NCBI GenBank assembly: GCA_002917775.1
Contig: KZ627156.1
Location: 60,838 to 124,837, forward strand
DNA from: Glaciozyma antarctica PI12
Taxonomy: Eukaryota; Basidiomycota; Microbotryomycetes; Kriegeriales; Camptobasidiaceae
Direction: 5' to 3'
Length of the DNA stretch: 64,000 nucleotides
The notes beneath the pieces were generated by a model. It worked only from the letters and a program-made list of their open reading frames with translations, did not search any database and was not told the DNA's origin. A program made the position numbers and the translations under genes. Of this stretch, positions 10,906 through 21,614 are shown one piece after another. How positions within the stretch are numbered: the stretch's first letter is position 1; each line of letters begins with the position of its first letter.

Positions 10906-13900
10906 CTATTCGCCCACATCGAGCGCGAACAAATCGATCAGGTACTCGTTGTACATCCTCCGACTCCGATCCCCTCCTCCTCCACTCTCTCCTCCAGCAG
11001 AAGAAGGGTCATCCTTTGCCGACTGGTCAATCCCGCACATGAGGTTGAGGAGTGACTTGTAGTCCTCGAAATCGTACGAAATCGTGCCCGCTCGTATCGC
11101 TTTAAACATTTCCTGCTCCACACTGTCAGCTCTGCTCCTCTGTGAAAAGGCAGGAGGAAAAAGACGCACCTGCGGTCCCTTGCCAAACACCTCCCAGAAC
11201 TTCCTCGAACGCTCGAAATTGACTTGGAGCGGAGCGTCCCCGATGTTCTTGAGGTTCTGTTGCAGAGCGAGAATGTTGCGCAGCATCTTGGAGAGGCCGA
11301 ACGTGTTGGCGAGACGGATGTAGCGCGAGTTGGAGATGAGGAGGTGGTCCATGAGGAGCGAGAGTCCCTCGAAGATGAACCTGCTTGCGAAGTCTCAGTT
11401 CTGCTCTCGTGTGGGCAAGAAGGGACGTACCGGCGTTCGGGAGCAGCGAGCGTAGTTGCGGCGCACTCGTCAAACTCGGCGAGGTTCGAGTTGAGGTCGA
11501 CGACGCTGGGATCAGGTTCGGCGGTATCCTCGAAAAGGTGGTAGACTCCATCGCGCGTCGCCTTGTCGAGGTGGTGCATCGTTCGTAGCCGCACCTCGAG
11601 TCGGAGCGTGAAGAGGATCGTGTCGGCGAGTTGGCGATACGACTTGCGGAGAGCTTCGAAAGGCCTGCGGACGTGCATTTGTCAGCTTCTGCGTGCGAAG
11701 ACGAGTGAACGAACGCACTGAGCCATCTCGCGCGTGAGAGCCACCGAGAGAGTCGCTTCGTCAAGAAGGTTCCCGCCTGGACTGTGCGCATCCTCAGAAG
11801 CTTGAAGGTCCGCAAACGTTACCGGGCCCGTCGAGAGCGGCTCAGGCGCGATTTGGAGCGCCGAGATCTGAACGAGGAACCAGTCCTGCTCGTCGCAGCA
11901 TCAGCGAGTGTCCAGCGGAACGGTGTGCGGAAGAAGGACGTACCAAACTCGAGTAGAGCGTTCCGAGCGCCAGAAGCTTCTTCGAGGGAGAAATGAGGTC
12001 CTCGGCAGCGACAGCTGCATGCCCTTGCGTGTCGTGCTCGAGCTTGGCTTCCCGCTCAATGATATCGCGAATCCTAGCAGCGTCCATAGTCTACAAAGAA
12101 AACGTCAGCTCCTAGCCAGCCCGAAGCGAGGTGGAAGTTACGCACTGGCGTCTCGCGCAGCTCGGCGAGGCACGAGGACATCTGCGGCATCACAGCCCAG
12201 GTAGCGGACTTCTTGAGCTGACGGGGCTTCTTGACCACCTCGCCGTCGCCGACCGAATCGCCAGCGGTGAGATCTGCTCGCGAAGTCAGGAAACGGGTCT
12301 CAGCAGCTCGAGATGGTACGGACCTTGAAATCGCTCGCTACATCGTTCGAAGAACTGGTGAATGACGCTGACGATGAGGTGCGAGTAGTTCTCGCGGTGG
12401 AAGGGCGTGGAGCGAAGCATCGAGCAGAGGCTGTTGATGAGGAGCATGAGGTTGGTGACCGACTGCAAGAGCGCTCGTCAGCGTGAACTCAACGACCTGG
12501 AGAACAGCAAGGCGTACCTTGACGATCGGCACGGCAGAGACCTTCTTGTAGTTCGGGTCGTCCTGGAACGCATCATGACCTGCATCGCAAAGCTCGTCAG
12601 GCCTACCCCAACCTCACCGACGCTGAAACGCACCTCCGACCGCTTGCCGAAACACGCTCGAGACCTTGTCCTCCAACTGCGGCAAGAACGTCCTCAAGAC
12701 GAACTCGTCCAAAAACCCTCCAAAGCCAGTCTCATCGTCCCCCGTCATCCCACCGGGCATGACCTCCTTAACCCGTTCCAAGAACGCCAACGTCGGCCCA
12801 AACAAGACGGAAACATTGAATGCGTCCGCCTGGATGAGCGCCTTGTGCGTCCCGCCTACGACGTTCCGTCCTCCGCTGGCGATCGAGTTGACGGCGAGTT
12901 GAGTGACGGAAGTCCCGTCGGTCATGAGGCCTGGTACGGCGGCGCGGAGAGCGCGGTTCAAATCTTCTTCGTGGGATTTGAGAGCTTTTGATGAGGCTTT
13001 GAGGTCCGAGTCGCCGAAGTTGAAGATTTGCTGTGGGGGCGAGGTGCGGTCAGCGAGAGAGGGAAGGATTTGGGCGAGAGGACGAACTTTGACGTTGTCG
13101 CGAGGCTTGGCTAGGCGGAGGACTTCGTTGACTGAAACGATGGGGTTGCGCGAGGAGATGGTGCCGGACTGGTCGTCGGTGAGGTAGTCGTGCAGGAGCG
13201 ATCGGACCTGTCGCGAATTCGTCAGCTCCCAGCTGTAGTCGCGACAGCGAATGAACCCACCTCCTGCTGGACCGGTTTCCAGACCTCGGCGAGCGAAAAC
13301 AGCAACGCTCCAGACGAGCTCTTGACCATGGACGAATCCTTAAAGTCGCGCCTCTGCACCGCTCGTCAGTCCATCTCCTTCGCAGCTCCTCAGCAAAAAC
13401 GAAGCGCACCTCCGCAATCCTCGTCGCAACCTCGTACGTGACCCTGAACCCCTGCAGCACGGCATCCAACTTTGAATACAGGGTCCAAAACAGATCCTTG
13501 AGCGTCTCAAGGTTCGTCTCTAGCGCACTCGTCTCCGTCGCCGTTAACCGAAGCAGGCTGGACCTATTCGTCGATGCTCGGGAGAGGGAGAGGCCGGAGA
13601 GGGAAGCGAGGGAGCCTCGGCCTAGAGGTGCGCGATTCGAGTTGCCTGCTACGCCGGAGGTGAGGAGGAAGGAGGAGGCGGGGCGTCCACCGAGACCTTG
13701 TCGAAGAGAGTCGTTCCTGCTTCATCGTTAGCTCTCGTCTTGCCAGCGCGGGAGGGAGAACGTACCTCTCGTCCACCTCGTCCACCGTCGCTTCGACTAG
13801 GTTGAACATCTCCATCTGCGCCCTTTGCGCCACCGCATCGAGCCCAAACCCGAGCTTCCCAAGACACGCCAAACTCTCGAGCAGTCCCTCGATGTACCCG

Positions 13901-15512
13901 AACGAGTCCGCCTCGACATGCTTCTGCGCCGGCGGCTGGCCATCCGCACCTTGCTCCTCTTCGTCGACTACTTCGTCGATAGGCTCGTCGAGGAGGGGGT
14001 TGTGGAGAGGTCGGAGGGAGAGGGAGGTGAGATATCGCTGGAGTTTGGTGGAGGGGTGAGAGTTGAGGGAGATGGAGGGGAGGTCCGAGTCGTCCCCAAA
14101 GTCGACGTGAGGAACTGCGTGAGATGTTAGTGGCGGTAGAGCATAACTGAGGGGAAACGTACGGGAGTTCTGGCCTCGGGTGTACGCCTTCCACCGCGCG
14201 TCGCAGTAGAAGCTCTTGAGGTAGAGATGGTTGTGCAGCTCTTCGATGAGAATTTCGAGGAGGACCTGGGTTCAGCTTCAGTTACGATTCTCCTTGAACA
14301 GTGAGAGAGGAACGCACGCCTTCTTGCGACATGAACCAGGCGCGGAGGTCGGAGAGCGCGCCAATTTCGAGCATCTCGGGCTTGTTGATCGTTTTGAGCG
14401 AGCGAACCAGGAGAACGACGGCGGATAGAAACCGCTTCTCGGAGAGAAGCGTCTCGAGTCGATCCGGAACAGACCTCAACGCGTCGCTGCATCGCATGCA
14501 TCAGCTCGTCACTCCACCAACGCGAAGGAACGACGCACATCTCGTCCATAATTTTGACCATTTCCTCGAGATGGCTCATCCGACCATACATCCCCACGAG
14601 CCCCTCCCTCCCCTTCCCCTCCAGCCGCTCCCTCACCTCCCCAATCTGTTTCCTCAACTCGTCGACCTTCTTCTGCCCCCCACTCAACCCCGCCAGCGCC
14701 GAATTGTACCCCGACACGCCGACCTCGAACGCTCTGTACGCGTTCGAATCCCCACTGAGCGTCCCTGCGATCGCTTGGTCCAGCTCTGCTTTCAGGCGGA
14801 GGAACGCAGGGAGGTTCCCGCCTGAAGAAGGGGAAGGGTCGAGGAGGCTCAGCGCGAGCTGAACGGGGTCAAACTCGTTCTCCCCTCCTTCGACTGTCCC
14901 GTGCAAGAGTGCTGGCCACTCGGATTGGACCTTGAGAATGACGGATTCGACTTGTTGGAACGCGGGGGTCGAGGGGTACTCAGTCGTCGTTGTTGCGCGT
15001 CGTTTCGTCGGAGCTGGTGTTGGTTCGGCACGACGGTCTCGGCGAGCTCCGGCGCGGGAGAAGGCTGCGATGGCGGAGGAGAGTGCGGCGGTGGGGGGTG
15101 GTGGAGGTGGAGTAGGGCCAGGAGAGTTGGGGCTGCGGGAGGACGAGGTGGAGGAAGTGGACGAGGTCGAGTCGCGTCGCTTTCGGCTTGGGGTGAGGAG
15201 GTTCGGGGGAGGGGCGGTGGAGATGTTGAGCTGGTCTGCGATACGGCGGGACTTGCTCTGTTGCTTCTCGGGAGAGCTGGGCTGTCCCATCATCAACGCG
15301 CCGACTCCTCTTCCTCCACTCGATCGCGATCCTGCATCTCCGTCTGGGAAGCGTCCTTGGGAAGGATTGGCGGGGCTGGGAGTGTTGAGAGGTCGGCGGA
15401 CGGAGCGTTCAGGTCGGAGAGGGGGTGTTACGCCGCCAGCTTGGAGGTCGGGAGACTGGTCGAATCGGATCGTACTCCCGCTGAGGCTGTTCTGCTGTTC
15501 ACGCCGGCTCAT
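10906..15512 (-). CDS. SEC8: Exocyst complex subunit Sec8 (EXOC4)
   Basis: Sec8 is part of the octameric exocyst that tethers secretory vesicles to the plasma membrane at bud tips and septa. Sixteen exons keep phase throughout: 15512-14539, 14486-14318, 14265-14163, 14114-13766, 13716-13410, 13353-13261, 13207-13088, 13030-12634, 12579-12518, 12462-12324, 12273-12146, 12090-11944, 11885-11719, 11664-11431, 11380-11170, 11112-10906 (1268 residues). The first ~190 residues are Ser/Pro-rich and probably disordered. The Sec8 signature is the helical block RFLSAVVLLVRSLKTINKPE with EIGALSDLRAWF. C-terminal helices include FIFEGLSLLMDHLLISNSRY and FWEVFGKGPQ. No lesion was found. It starts head-to-head with DBP7, 342 bp apart. 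Confidence 0.93.
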
Positions 15513-15854
15513 ACTGAGCTTGCGGTGTGTGCTGAGTAGTCGCCTGGGCGAGAGCTGTTAGCTGGACCGTCGCGTGGTCGTCGTTCGGCCTCCTCGAGCC
15601 TGTTCAGCTCGAATTCTCGCGGTGCTCACCTTGACCTGATCGTGTTCCTGAGCTGTGGCAGTCTAATCCAGACAAGTCGTTCAAGAGGGGAGAAGAGAGG
15701 GCAAGAGGGTCGGCGCTGAACTTACTCCCTGAGATAGTAAATGAGAGAGTAAAATCGCCCACGCGCTTCCTCTGCTCTCTCCTCAGCCAAAGTTGATTGC
15801 GTCTTGGCCTAACTTTCCACCTCAGTTATCCCAACTCGCATTCGGCTTCAAGGA
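15513..15854. promoter_or_regulatory. Divergent promoter between SEC8 and DBP7
   Basis: This 342-bp gap lies between two outward-facing ATGs and must carry both core promoters. It contains gctgac/gttagctg words like those of introns, so a 5'UTR intron of SEC8 is possible. No clear TATA element was seen. Confidence 0.5.
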
Positions 15855-18719
15855 ATGGACGACTTTGTGCTCAACTTTGCCACTTCAGACCCAGTTCAGG
15901 CGGCGAAGAAGCAGGCGGGAGGGAAGCAGAAGGGAGGACGCTGGACAGATCGAGCTCGCGACAAGAGGAGAGTCGAAGGAGCAGTCAAGAAGCAGTCAAG
16001 GCCAGCCGTCGCAGCTGCTGTAGTGGTGGAAAATGCAGGAGCAGTGCTGGGGAAGCGACCAAGGGAGAACGACGGGCAGGGGAAGCTACCTCAGCCTGCT
16101 GCAGCTCGACCAGCCTCGGACGCTGCTCCTTCGACCGCGATGATCCAACCTCGTCGTAACGCTGGAATTTCCACTTCCGCCTCGACCTCGGCACGACCAG
16201 CACCTACGGAAGGAGCGCCCATCGCCAAGTCCATCGTCGGAGCGAACGGGAAGAAGCAGTACATCTCCTCTCTCTTCACCGCCGAAGGACTCCCCGCCCC
16301 AGCCCCCTCAGCTCCCATCGCCCCCGCCCAACCTTCCAACGCTCCTCTCCGCGCCCCCTCTCCCACCGCCGCCGACACTCCCTCTCCAGCTCCCGCCCTC
16401 GCAGCTCTCGGCATCCTCCCTCCTATCGTCGCCCACCTCGCAGGCAAGATGCACCTCACCGGACCTACAGCAGTCCAAGCCAGCGCCGTCCCCTCCCTCC
16501 TCCCCTTCATCTCTCCCGCCCACGCCCACGCCCACGCCCACGACGCCATTCTCCAAGCCCAAACCGGATCCGGAAAGACGCTCGCTTTCCTCCTCCCCCT
16601 CCTCCAAGACCTCCTCACCCTCCCTGCCTCCATCGCCCCCGAACCCACTCGCGCCATCGGAACCCTCGCCCTCATCCTCGCCCCGACGCGCGAGCTCGCA
16701 GCGCAGATTTACGCCGTCCTCGAAGCGTTCCTCTCCCTCCCCTCCTCCTCCGCCTTCTCCTTCCCTCCTCGCGCTCTCACCCCTTGCCTCCTCGTCGGAG
16801 GAGCCAACAGGACGCATGAGAAGAGTCGGCTGAGGAAGGGATGCCCTATTGTCGTTGCTACGCCTGGACGACTCCTCGATCACCTCAGGACGACCGAGAG
16901 CTTCAGGATGGCGGGAGAGCCGATCGCGAGCAAGGGACCTCGTGGGCGAGGAGCAGGGATTCCAGGCACGGGATCGAACTACGGAGCATTGGGGAGGGAT
17001 CGGAGTGGAGCTGGACGCGCGCTCGGGCTACGATGGCTCGTCGTCGACGAGTGCGATCGGCTTATGGACCTCGGATTCGAGGAGCAGATGAAGGGAGTTC
17101 TCGAGGAGCTCGAGCGTCGTAGCCCGAGTGCATCGCTCACGACGGACGAAGGACGTCGGCGAACGATCCTCTGCTCCGCCACCGCGTCCGAAGGCGTCGA
17201 CCTCCTCGCCGGCATGGCGCTCCACAACCCCGTCACCCTCCGCGCGTCGACAGCATCAGGCGTCGTCATTCCTCCCACCCTCTCTGCATCAGGCGAGGTC
17301 GTCCCTGGCGGAGTCGAGGAGAAGATCAGCTTTACGCCCCCGACGCAGCTCGTGCACAACTACGTCGTCTGCCCGCCCAAGCTCCGCTTCGTCGGTCTCG
17401 TCGCACTCCTTCGCCGGATCCTCAACGCTCCCTCCGCCAAGAAGGGACCCGGAACCAAGATCCTCATCTTCCTCTCCTGCACCGCCGCCGTCGACTTCTA
17501 CTGGGAGGCGCTCGGAGCGATGGGAATGGGAGCGGCGGCTTCGCCTGTGCCGAAGACGAACGTTCTCGAGGGAGCGAAGGAGCGAGTCGAGCGGGAGAAA
17601 GCGGAGCGATGAGGACCTGAGGACCAAGTTGGCGAGCGAGTCGCCTCTCCTTCCTGGAGTTCCGATCTACCGCCTGCATGGAAACCTCGAGCTGGCGACG
17701 AGGTTAGGATCGCTTGCGGCGTTCTCGAAGAGCTCTGAGGCGCATGCGGGGAGGGAAAAGGGGAACCAGACGGAGAACGCCATCTTGCTCTGCACGAGCG
17801 TCGCGGCGCGTGGACTCGACGTTCCTTTCGTCAGTCACGTCGTGCAGTACGATCTTCCGACCGAGGTGCGCTCCTCTCTCTCGTCGTTCTTGACATCGCT
17901 AAGGTTCTGCGCAGGGAGGAGTAACCGAGTACATCCATCGAGTCGGACGAACGGCTCGTGCTGGAGCTGCGGGACAGGCGACCTCGTTCCTTCTCCCGAA
18001 CGAGACGGAGTGGGTTCCTTGGGTCGAGACGGGCATGCGCGATGGAGCTGAGAAGCGAGGCGTCAAGGACGTCAAGCTGCGTCAAGTCGGAGTCGAGGAT
18101 ATTCTCAAGGACGGTTTTGGAGGAGAGGGGAGGGAGTACGAGACGCGCGCGACGGACGTGCAGATGGGATTCGAGCGCTGGGTCTCCGAGAACGACGAGG
18201 TTCGTTCCTTTCTTTTTCTACCTTGCACGACGGGTCGCTGATGAGCTCGATTCCGGCCAGAACTCTACCCTCGCTCGCAACGCTTTCGCCTCCCACATCC
18301 GAGCCTACGCCACCCACCCCTCCTCCGAAAAGACCATCTTCAACACCAAATCTCTCCACCTCGGTCACCTGGCGAAAGCGTTCGGAATGCGCGAAGCTCC
18401 CGGCTCGAGCCAAATTCGCACGAAGAAACCCAAGTCCATCGGTCGGACTACCGCTCCTCGTGCGCTCGGTCGACCGCAGACGGCACGAGAAGCGGCGGAT
18501 CGCGCGATCGCCAACTTACCCGCGAGGAGCTCAGCGGGACAGGGAGGGTTCGAGACGGGTCGGAGGCACAACGAGGAGCGAGCGATCAAGAGGCAGCAGG
18601 ATAATTTGATGAAGGGACCGTCGGGAGATGGAGGAGGAGAGTTTCAGATTGCGAGTGCGCAGATGCTTGATAGCTTGGCGAAGGCGCAGGGAGTTGGAGG
18701 GGCGAAGAGGAAGAGGTAG
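15855..18719 (+). CDS. DBP7: DEAD-box RNA helicase Dbp7 (DDX31 type), with a frameshift
   Basis: Dbp7 is a nucleolar helicase needed for 60S ribosome assembly. Exons are 15855-17865, 17915-18199 and 18261-18719. Motifs in order: QAQTGSGKT (I), APTRELA (Ia), [24 protein letters not shown] (II, here DECD), SAT (III), [13 protein letters not shown] (V) and [12 protein letters not shown] (VI). The N-terminus is basic and Ala/Pro-rich. An Ala-His hexanucleotide repeat precedes motif I, and the C-terminus ends AKRKR, fitting nucleolar import. The frame carrying motifs I-III stops at TGA 17610-17612, while motifs V-VI continue in another frame. The shift must be within about 17600-17612, and I found no plausible intron there. 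Dbp7 is conserved, so a one-base assembly error is likeliest. Confidence 0.88.
16515..16545 (+). repeat. Hexanucleotide repeat (cacgcc) coding Ala-His
   Basis: Four to five tandem copies of cacgcc encode an Ala-His run immediately before helicase motif I of DBP7. Such repeats often vary in length between strains in steps of two residues. Confidence 0.8.
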
Positions 18720-19009
18720 ATGGAATCCCGAGTTTCTCTTTTTTTCCGGTCCGTTCGTTCGAAGCCTGCTTCGCCCGCCTCTGGTGACCTCGACGACGAG
18801 AGCGGAGTATTCACTGCTTCGTGAAGCTTGCTTGAGAACGTAGCTGCCACGTCTTGATCTGTGCGAAGGACCTTCATCGTCTCGCTCTCGCTCTCATGCC
18901 TCCAGAAACGAGAAACGCATGCATACAGATTGTACGGAAAACCTACGAATTCAACTTATGGAGGAAACCGAACGCATTCGCCCCTCGTCGCCGCCTCCCC
19001 CGCTCTCGC

Positions 19010-20032
19010 TCATTCAGAGTCAAACTTCACCTCGATCCCCTTCGTGCGGCATTCCTCCAGCAAGTCCCTCTCCCCAACACCACCCGCAATAGTTCGTTCG
19101 GTCGCCTCAAATCGCATGCGTCGAAGAGAGGACAGCGCGACGACGCTCGCCGGCGGCCTCGATCGAAGAAGCTCAAGCAAAGCCTGCGTCGCTTGAGGTG
19201 ACAGGATAAAGTCGTCGAAAGTGAGGGTGTCGAGCGCCGAGAGCAGCCGAAGAAAGGATGGGATACGCATCGTTCATGTTGACATAAAGGTGCGAGAGGA
19301 CAACACAGCCGCGGAGGAAGGGCTGGAGATGCTGATGATTGATATGTCGTAACAAGTGGAGGTGGCTGAGCTGGTGGGCGATGTTGGTGAGGGACTGAGT
19401 ACGGTAGGTGTCGATGGACCGAACAGTGAGGAACAGGGAGGTGATTGTGGGTTGAAAGTAGTAGTTTCGAGACCCCGGGTAGGTCGGGGGAGTTTTGTAG
19501 AGGCAGAGGTGGGTGAGATGGAAGGGGAGTTTTGTCGGCGGAGGAGTGGGGTCGGTGAAGTAGAGGATCATCAAGGAAGTGACTCCTGCGTAGCTCCGAA
19601 TCAGCTAACTGCAGCAAGGCGAGTTAAGAGCAAGGAAACCGTACCCGCCATCACGGGAGAACACAGCACACTCCAATCGAGTGTGGAGCAGGTGAGGCTT
19701 CTGAGGCCCGCACATGCGTTGATCACTGTCTGAGGATCCACCTCGTCCTCGGCAGGACGGGCATAACTGGGAGAGAGAACGAGGTCGACCGTCCTCCGTC
19801 CCCCACAAACGGCAGCGAAACGATCTCCTTGCCACGTCGTCTCGAAACAAACATATCGCCAGAGACGCTCCTGCGCCGGTACCCTCCAATCCCGCGAAAC
19901 CAGCGCGGCGACGCGGAGGAAACCGTAGCTTTCGGTGGGGTGCTCCCAGACATCGAGGTCGCTAGGCCAGGGCGAGCCCAGCTCGAGAATGCAGTGGAAG
20001 GTCTCAGGACAGAGGGACTGGAAGGTGGCCAT
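19010..20032 (-). pseudogene. F-box/leucine-rich family protein, copy A (frame break)
   Basis: This is one of five related copies in the window. Exon 1 (20032-19645) starts MATFQSLCPETFHCILELGS, where the LxPExxxxIL pattern marks an F-box, the Skp1-binding part of SCF ubiquitin ligases. A 59-nt intron with CTGATT and CGCAG follows; exon 2 begins at 19585. Exon 2 holds leucine-rich repeats such as LPFHLTHLCLY and QPTITSLFLTV. Around 19240-19270 the reading shifts to another frame that continues the family pattern (LDTLTFDDFI, ending EECRTKGIEVKF at 19010). No intron explains it. A 23-nt poly-C run lies just upstream of the ATG on the coding strand. It could be a pseudogene or carry a sequence error. 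Confidence 0.7.
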
Positions 20033-20433
20033 GCTGAAGAAGGAGGGGGGGGGGGGGGGGGGGGGGGAGGACGACGGTGGGAGGAGCTCTGCGCGTCGGT
20101 CAGCTCGGAGGACGGGGTGGCTACGAGCGGCGCAGGTACTTATAGGACTGTTCTGAGCAGTACGCAGAGCTAGGCGGGTCCTGAGCAAGTCGAGCCTTCG
20201 GGAGGAAGCGGCCGAAGGTCAAGAGACGACGAGCGCGCCGGGCACCTCTTGTCTTCCTACCACTCGCCGTCGAGCTCGAGCTGCTGGACCTGAGCCTCGA
20301 GAGCACACTTGGACTACACTTGGTGAGTATTCGCTTCCTCTGCGCCAGCGCCCGTTCTAGCTGGCTGATGAACGCGCGCAGACCACCTCCCTCATCCCCG
20401 CTCTCCTCCCCTACGGCTGTCCCCTCCGCAACG
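20033..20433. promoter_or_regulatory. Divergent region between F-box copies A and B
   Basis: About 400 bp separate two outward-facing F-box family members. It includes the long G homopolymer at 20045-20067. Open frames across it are low-complexity and not supported as genes. Confidence 0.5.
20045..20067. repeat. 23-nt G homopolymer
   Basis: Twenty-three consecutive G on the plus strand read as poly-C on the coding strand of F-box copy A, ending about 12 nt before its ATG. Homopolymers this long are unstable in replication and in sequencing. Confidence 0.95.
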
Positions 20434-21433
20434 ATGGCAATGATCCAATCCCTCCCCACCGAGCTCCTCCACCGCATACTCGAACTTGGCTCGCTCTGGC
20501 CCGACTCCGGCTACCCCTCCGGGCAATACGACTTCCTCGGCCATTCGTCACTCGTCTGCCGCTCCTGGAGCACCCAGGCACGAGCTCTCCTCGAAAAGCG
20601 GGTGGTTCTCAATAGCGTGGAGGCTGTGGAGGCATTCGTAAACCTGGGAGGGAAGCGCGGCATCACGCGAGAGCTGGTGCTGGGAGCGGGGGGCGAGAGA
20701 GCGCAGGCGCTTGCTGCTGCCGTTGTGGACTGCTGCGAGGGGCTAAAGGCCGTCTCCGTGTGCGATTTGAACAATTCGTATCCCGTACTTCTCTCCTTGG
20801 GCGTGGCAGGTGCGTTTTCGCTCAAGTGCGCGCGAAGGACACTCCACTGACCGCGTCGCAGGCATCACGTCGCTGGAGCTCTATCCTGACGCGTGGCCAG
20901 TCCCGCCCCCGCTGACCGACTGCCCGTTTCAACTTTCCCATTCCCACCTTCACGGCCTCCCCTCTATTCCCATTCTCGCCGCTCTTTTCCAACCCTCCCT
21001 CACCTCCCTCACCCTTTCCTGCTACACTCTCTCCAACCTTTCCCCGCCACCTCTGCGGGTCGCGCCATAGCTCACGGCTCTCACCGTGTACCTACGAGAC
21101 CCCACCGCGCTTCAAGAATTCTTCCGCGCCTGCACCTCCCTTCGCAGCCTCAACATGAGGGTGGGCACCGCCGCCCACCTTATACCCTTCCTCCCGACGC
21201 CCCTCGAGAAATTTACGCCGAGCTTTCCCGTCCAAAATTTGACGGTGAAGGAGCTTCGGCAGCTGCGAGAGCTTTTGCAGTCAAAGTTCATCGCGCTATC
21301 CGCGTTGCGGACTCTTCGCCTTCACGACAACAACGATGAGCGCTTCAAACGAAAGCTCGCCGCGCACCAGCTGCTCGCTGTCTGCGAGGAACGAGGTATC
21401 GAGGTCTTTTTCACCGATTATTGGTCTCGGTGA
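20434..21433 (+). pseudogene. F-box/leucine-rich family protein, copy B (in-frame TAG)
   Basis: Exon 1 (20434-20809) begins MAMIQSLPTELLHRILELGS, a good F-box start. The intron 20810-20861 sits at the same place as in the other copies (after the codons for A-G), and exon 2 runs to 21433. Exon 2 has leucine-rich units (LFQPSLTSLTLSCYTL) and the family C-terminus EERGIEVFFTDY. At 21068-21070 a TAG lies in frame. Sister copies read AHQLT where this one reads AP, stop, LT, so the stop replaces a Gln codon (CAG to TAG). The rest of the frame is open, so the lesion looks recent, or it is a sequencing error. Confidence 0.72.
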
Positions 21434-21614
21434 GCTAGCGAGGAGGGGAGCAGATCTGCGAGCGTCACTGACATCTTCTTGCAGGGCGCTCAACCTGTAG
21501 CAATGCTTCGTGTAGCGATGCTTCGGAACGATACACGCAAATCTACCCCATTCTGCGAGAACCCCAAGTGACTTGCGAATAAATCTACATGCAGAGCGAC
21601 ATATACCGAATCCC

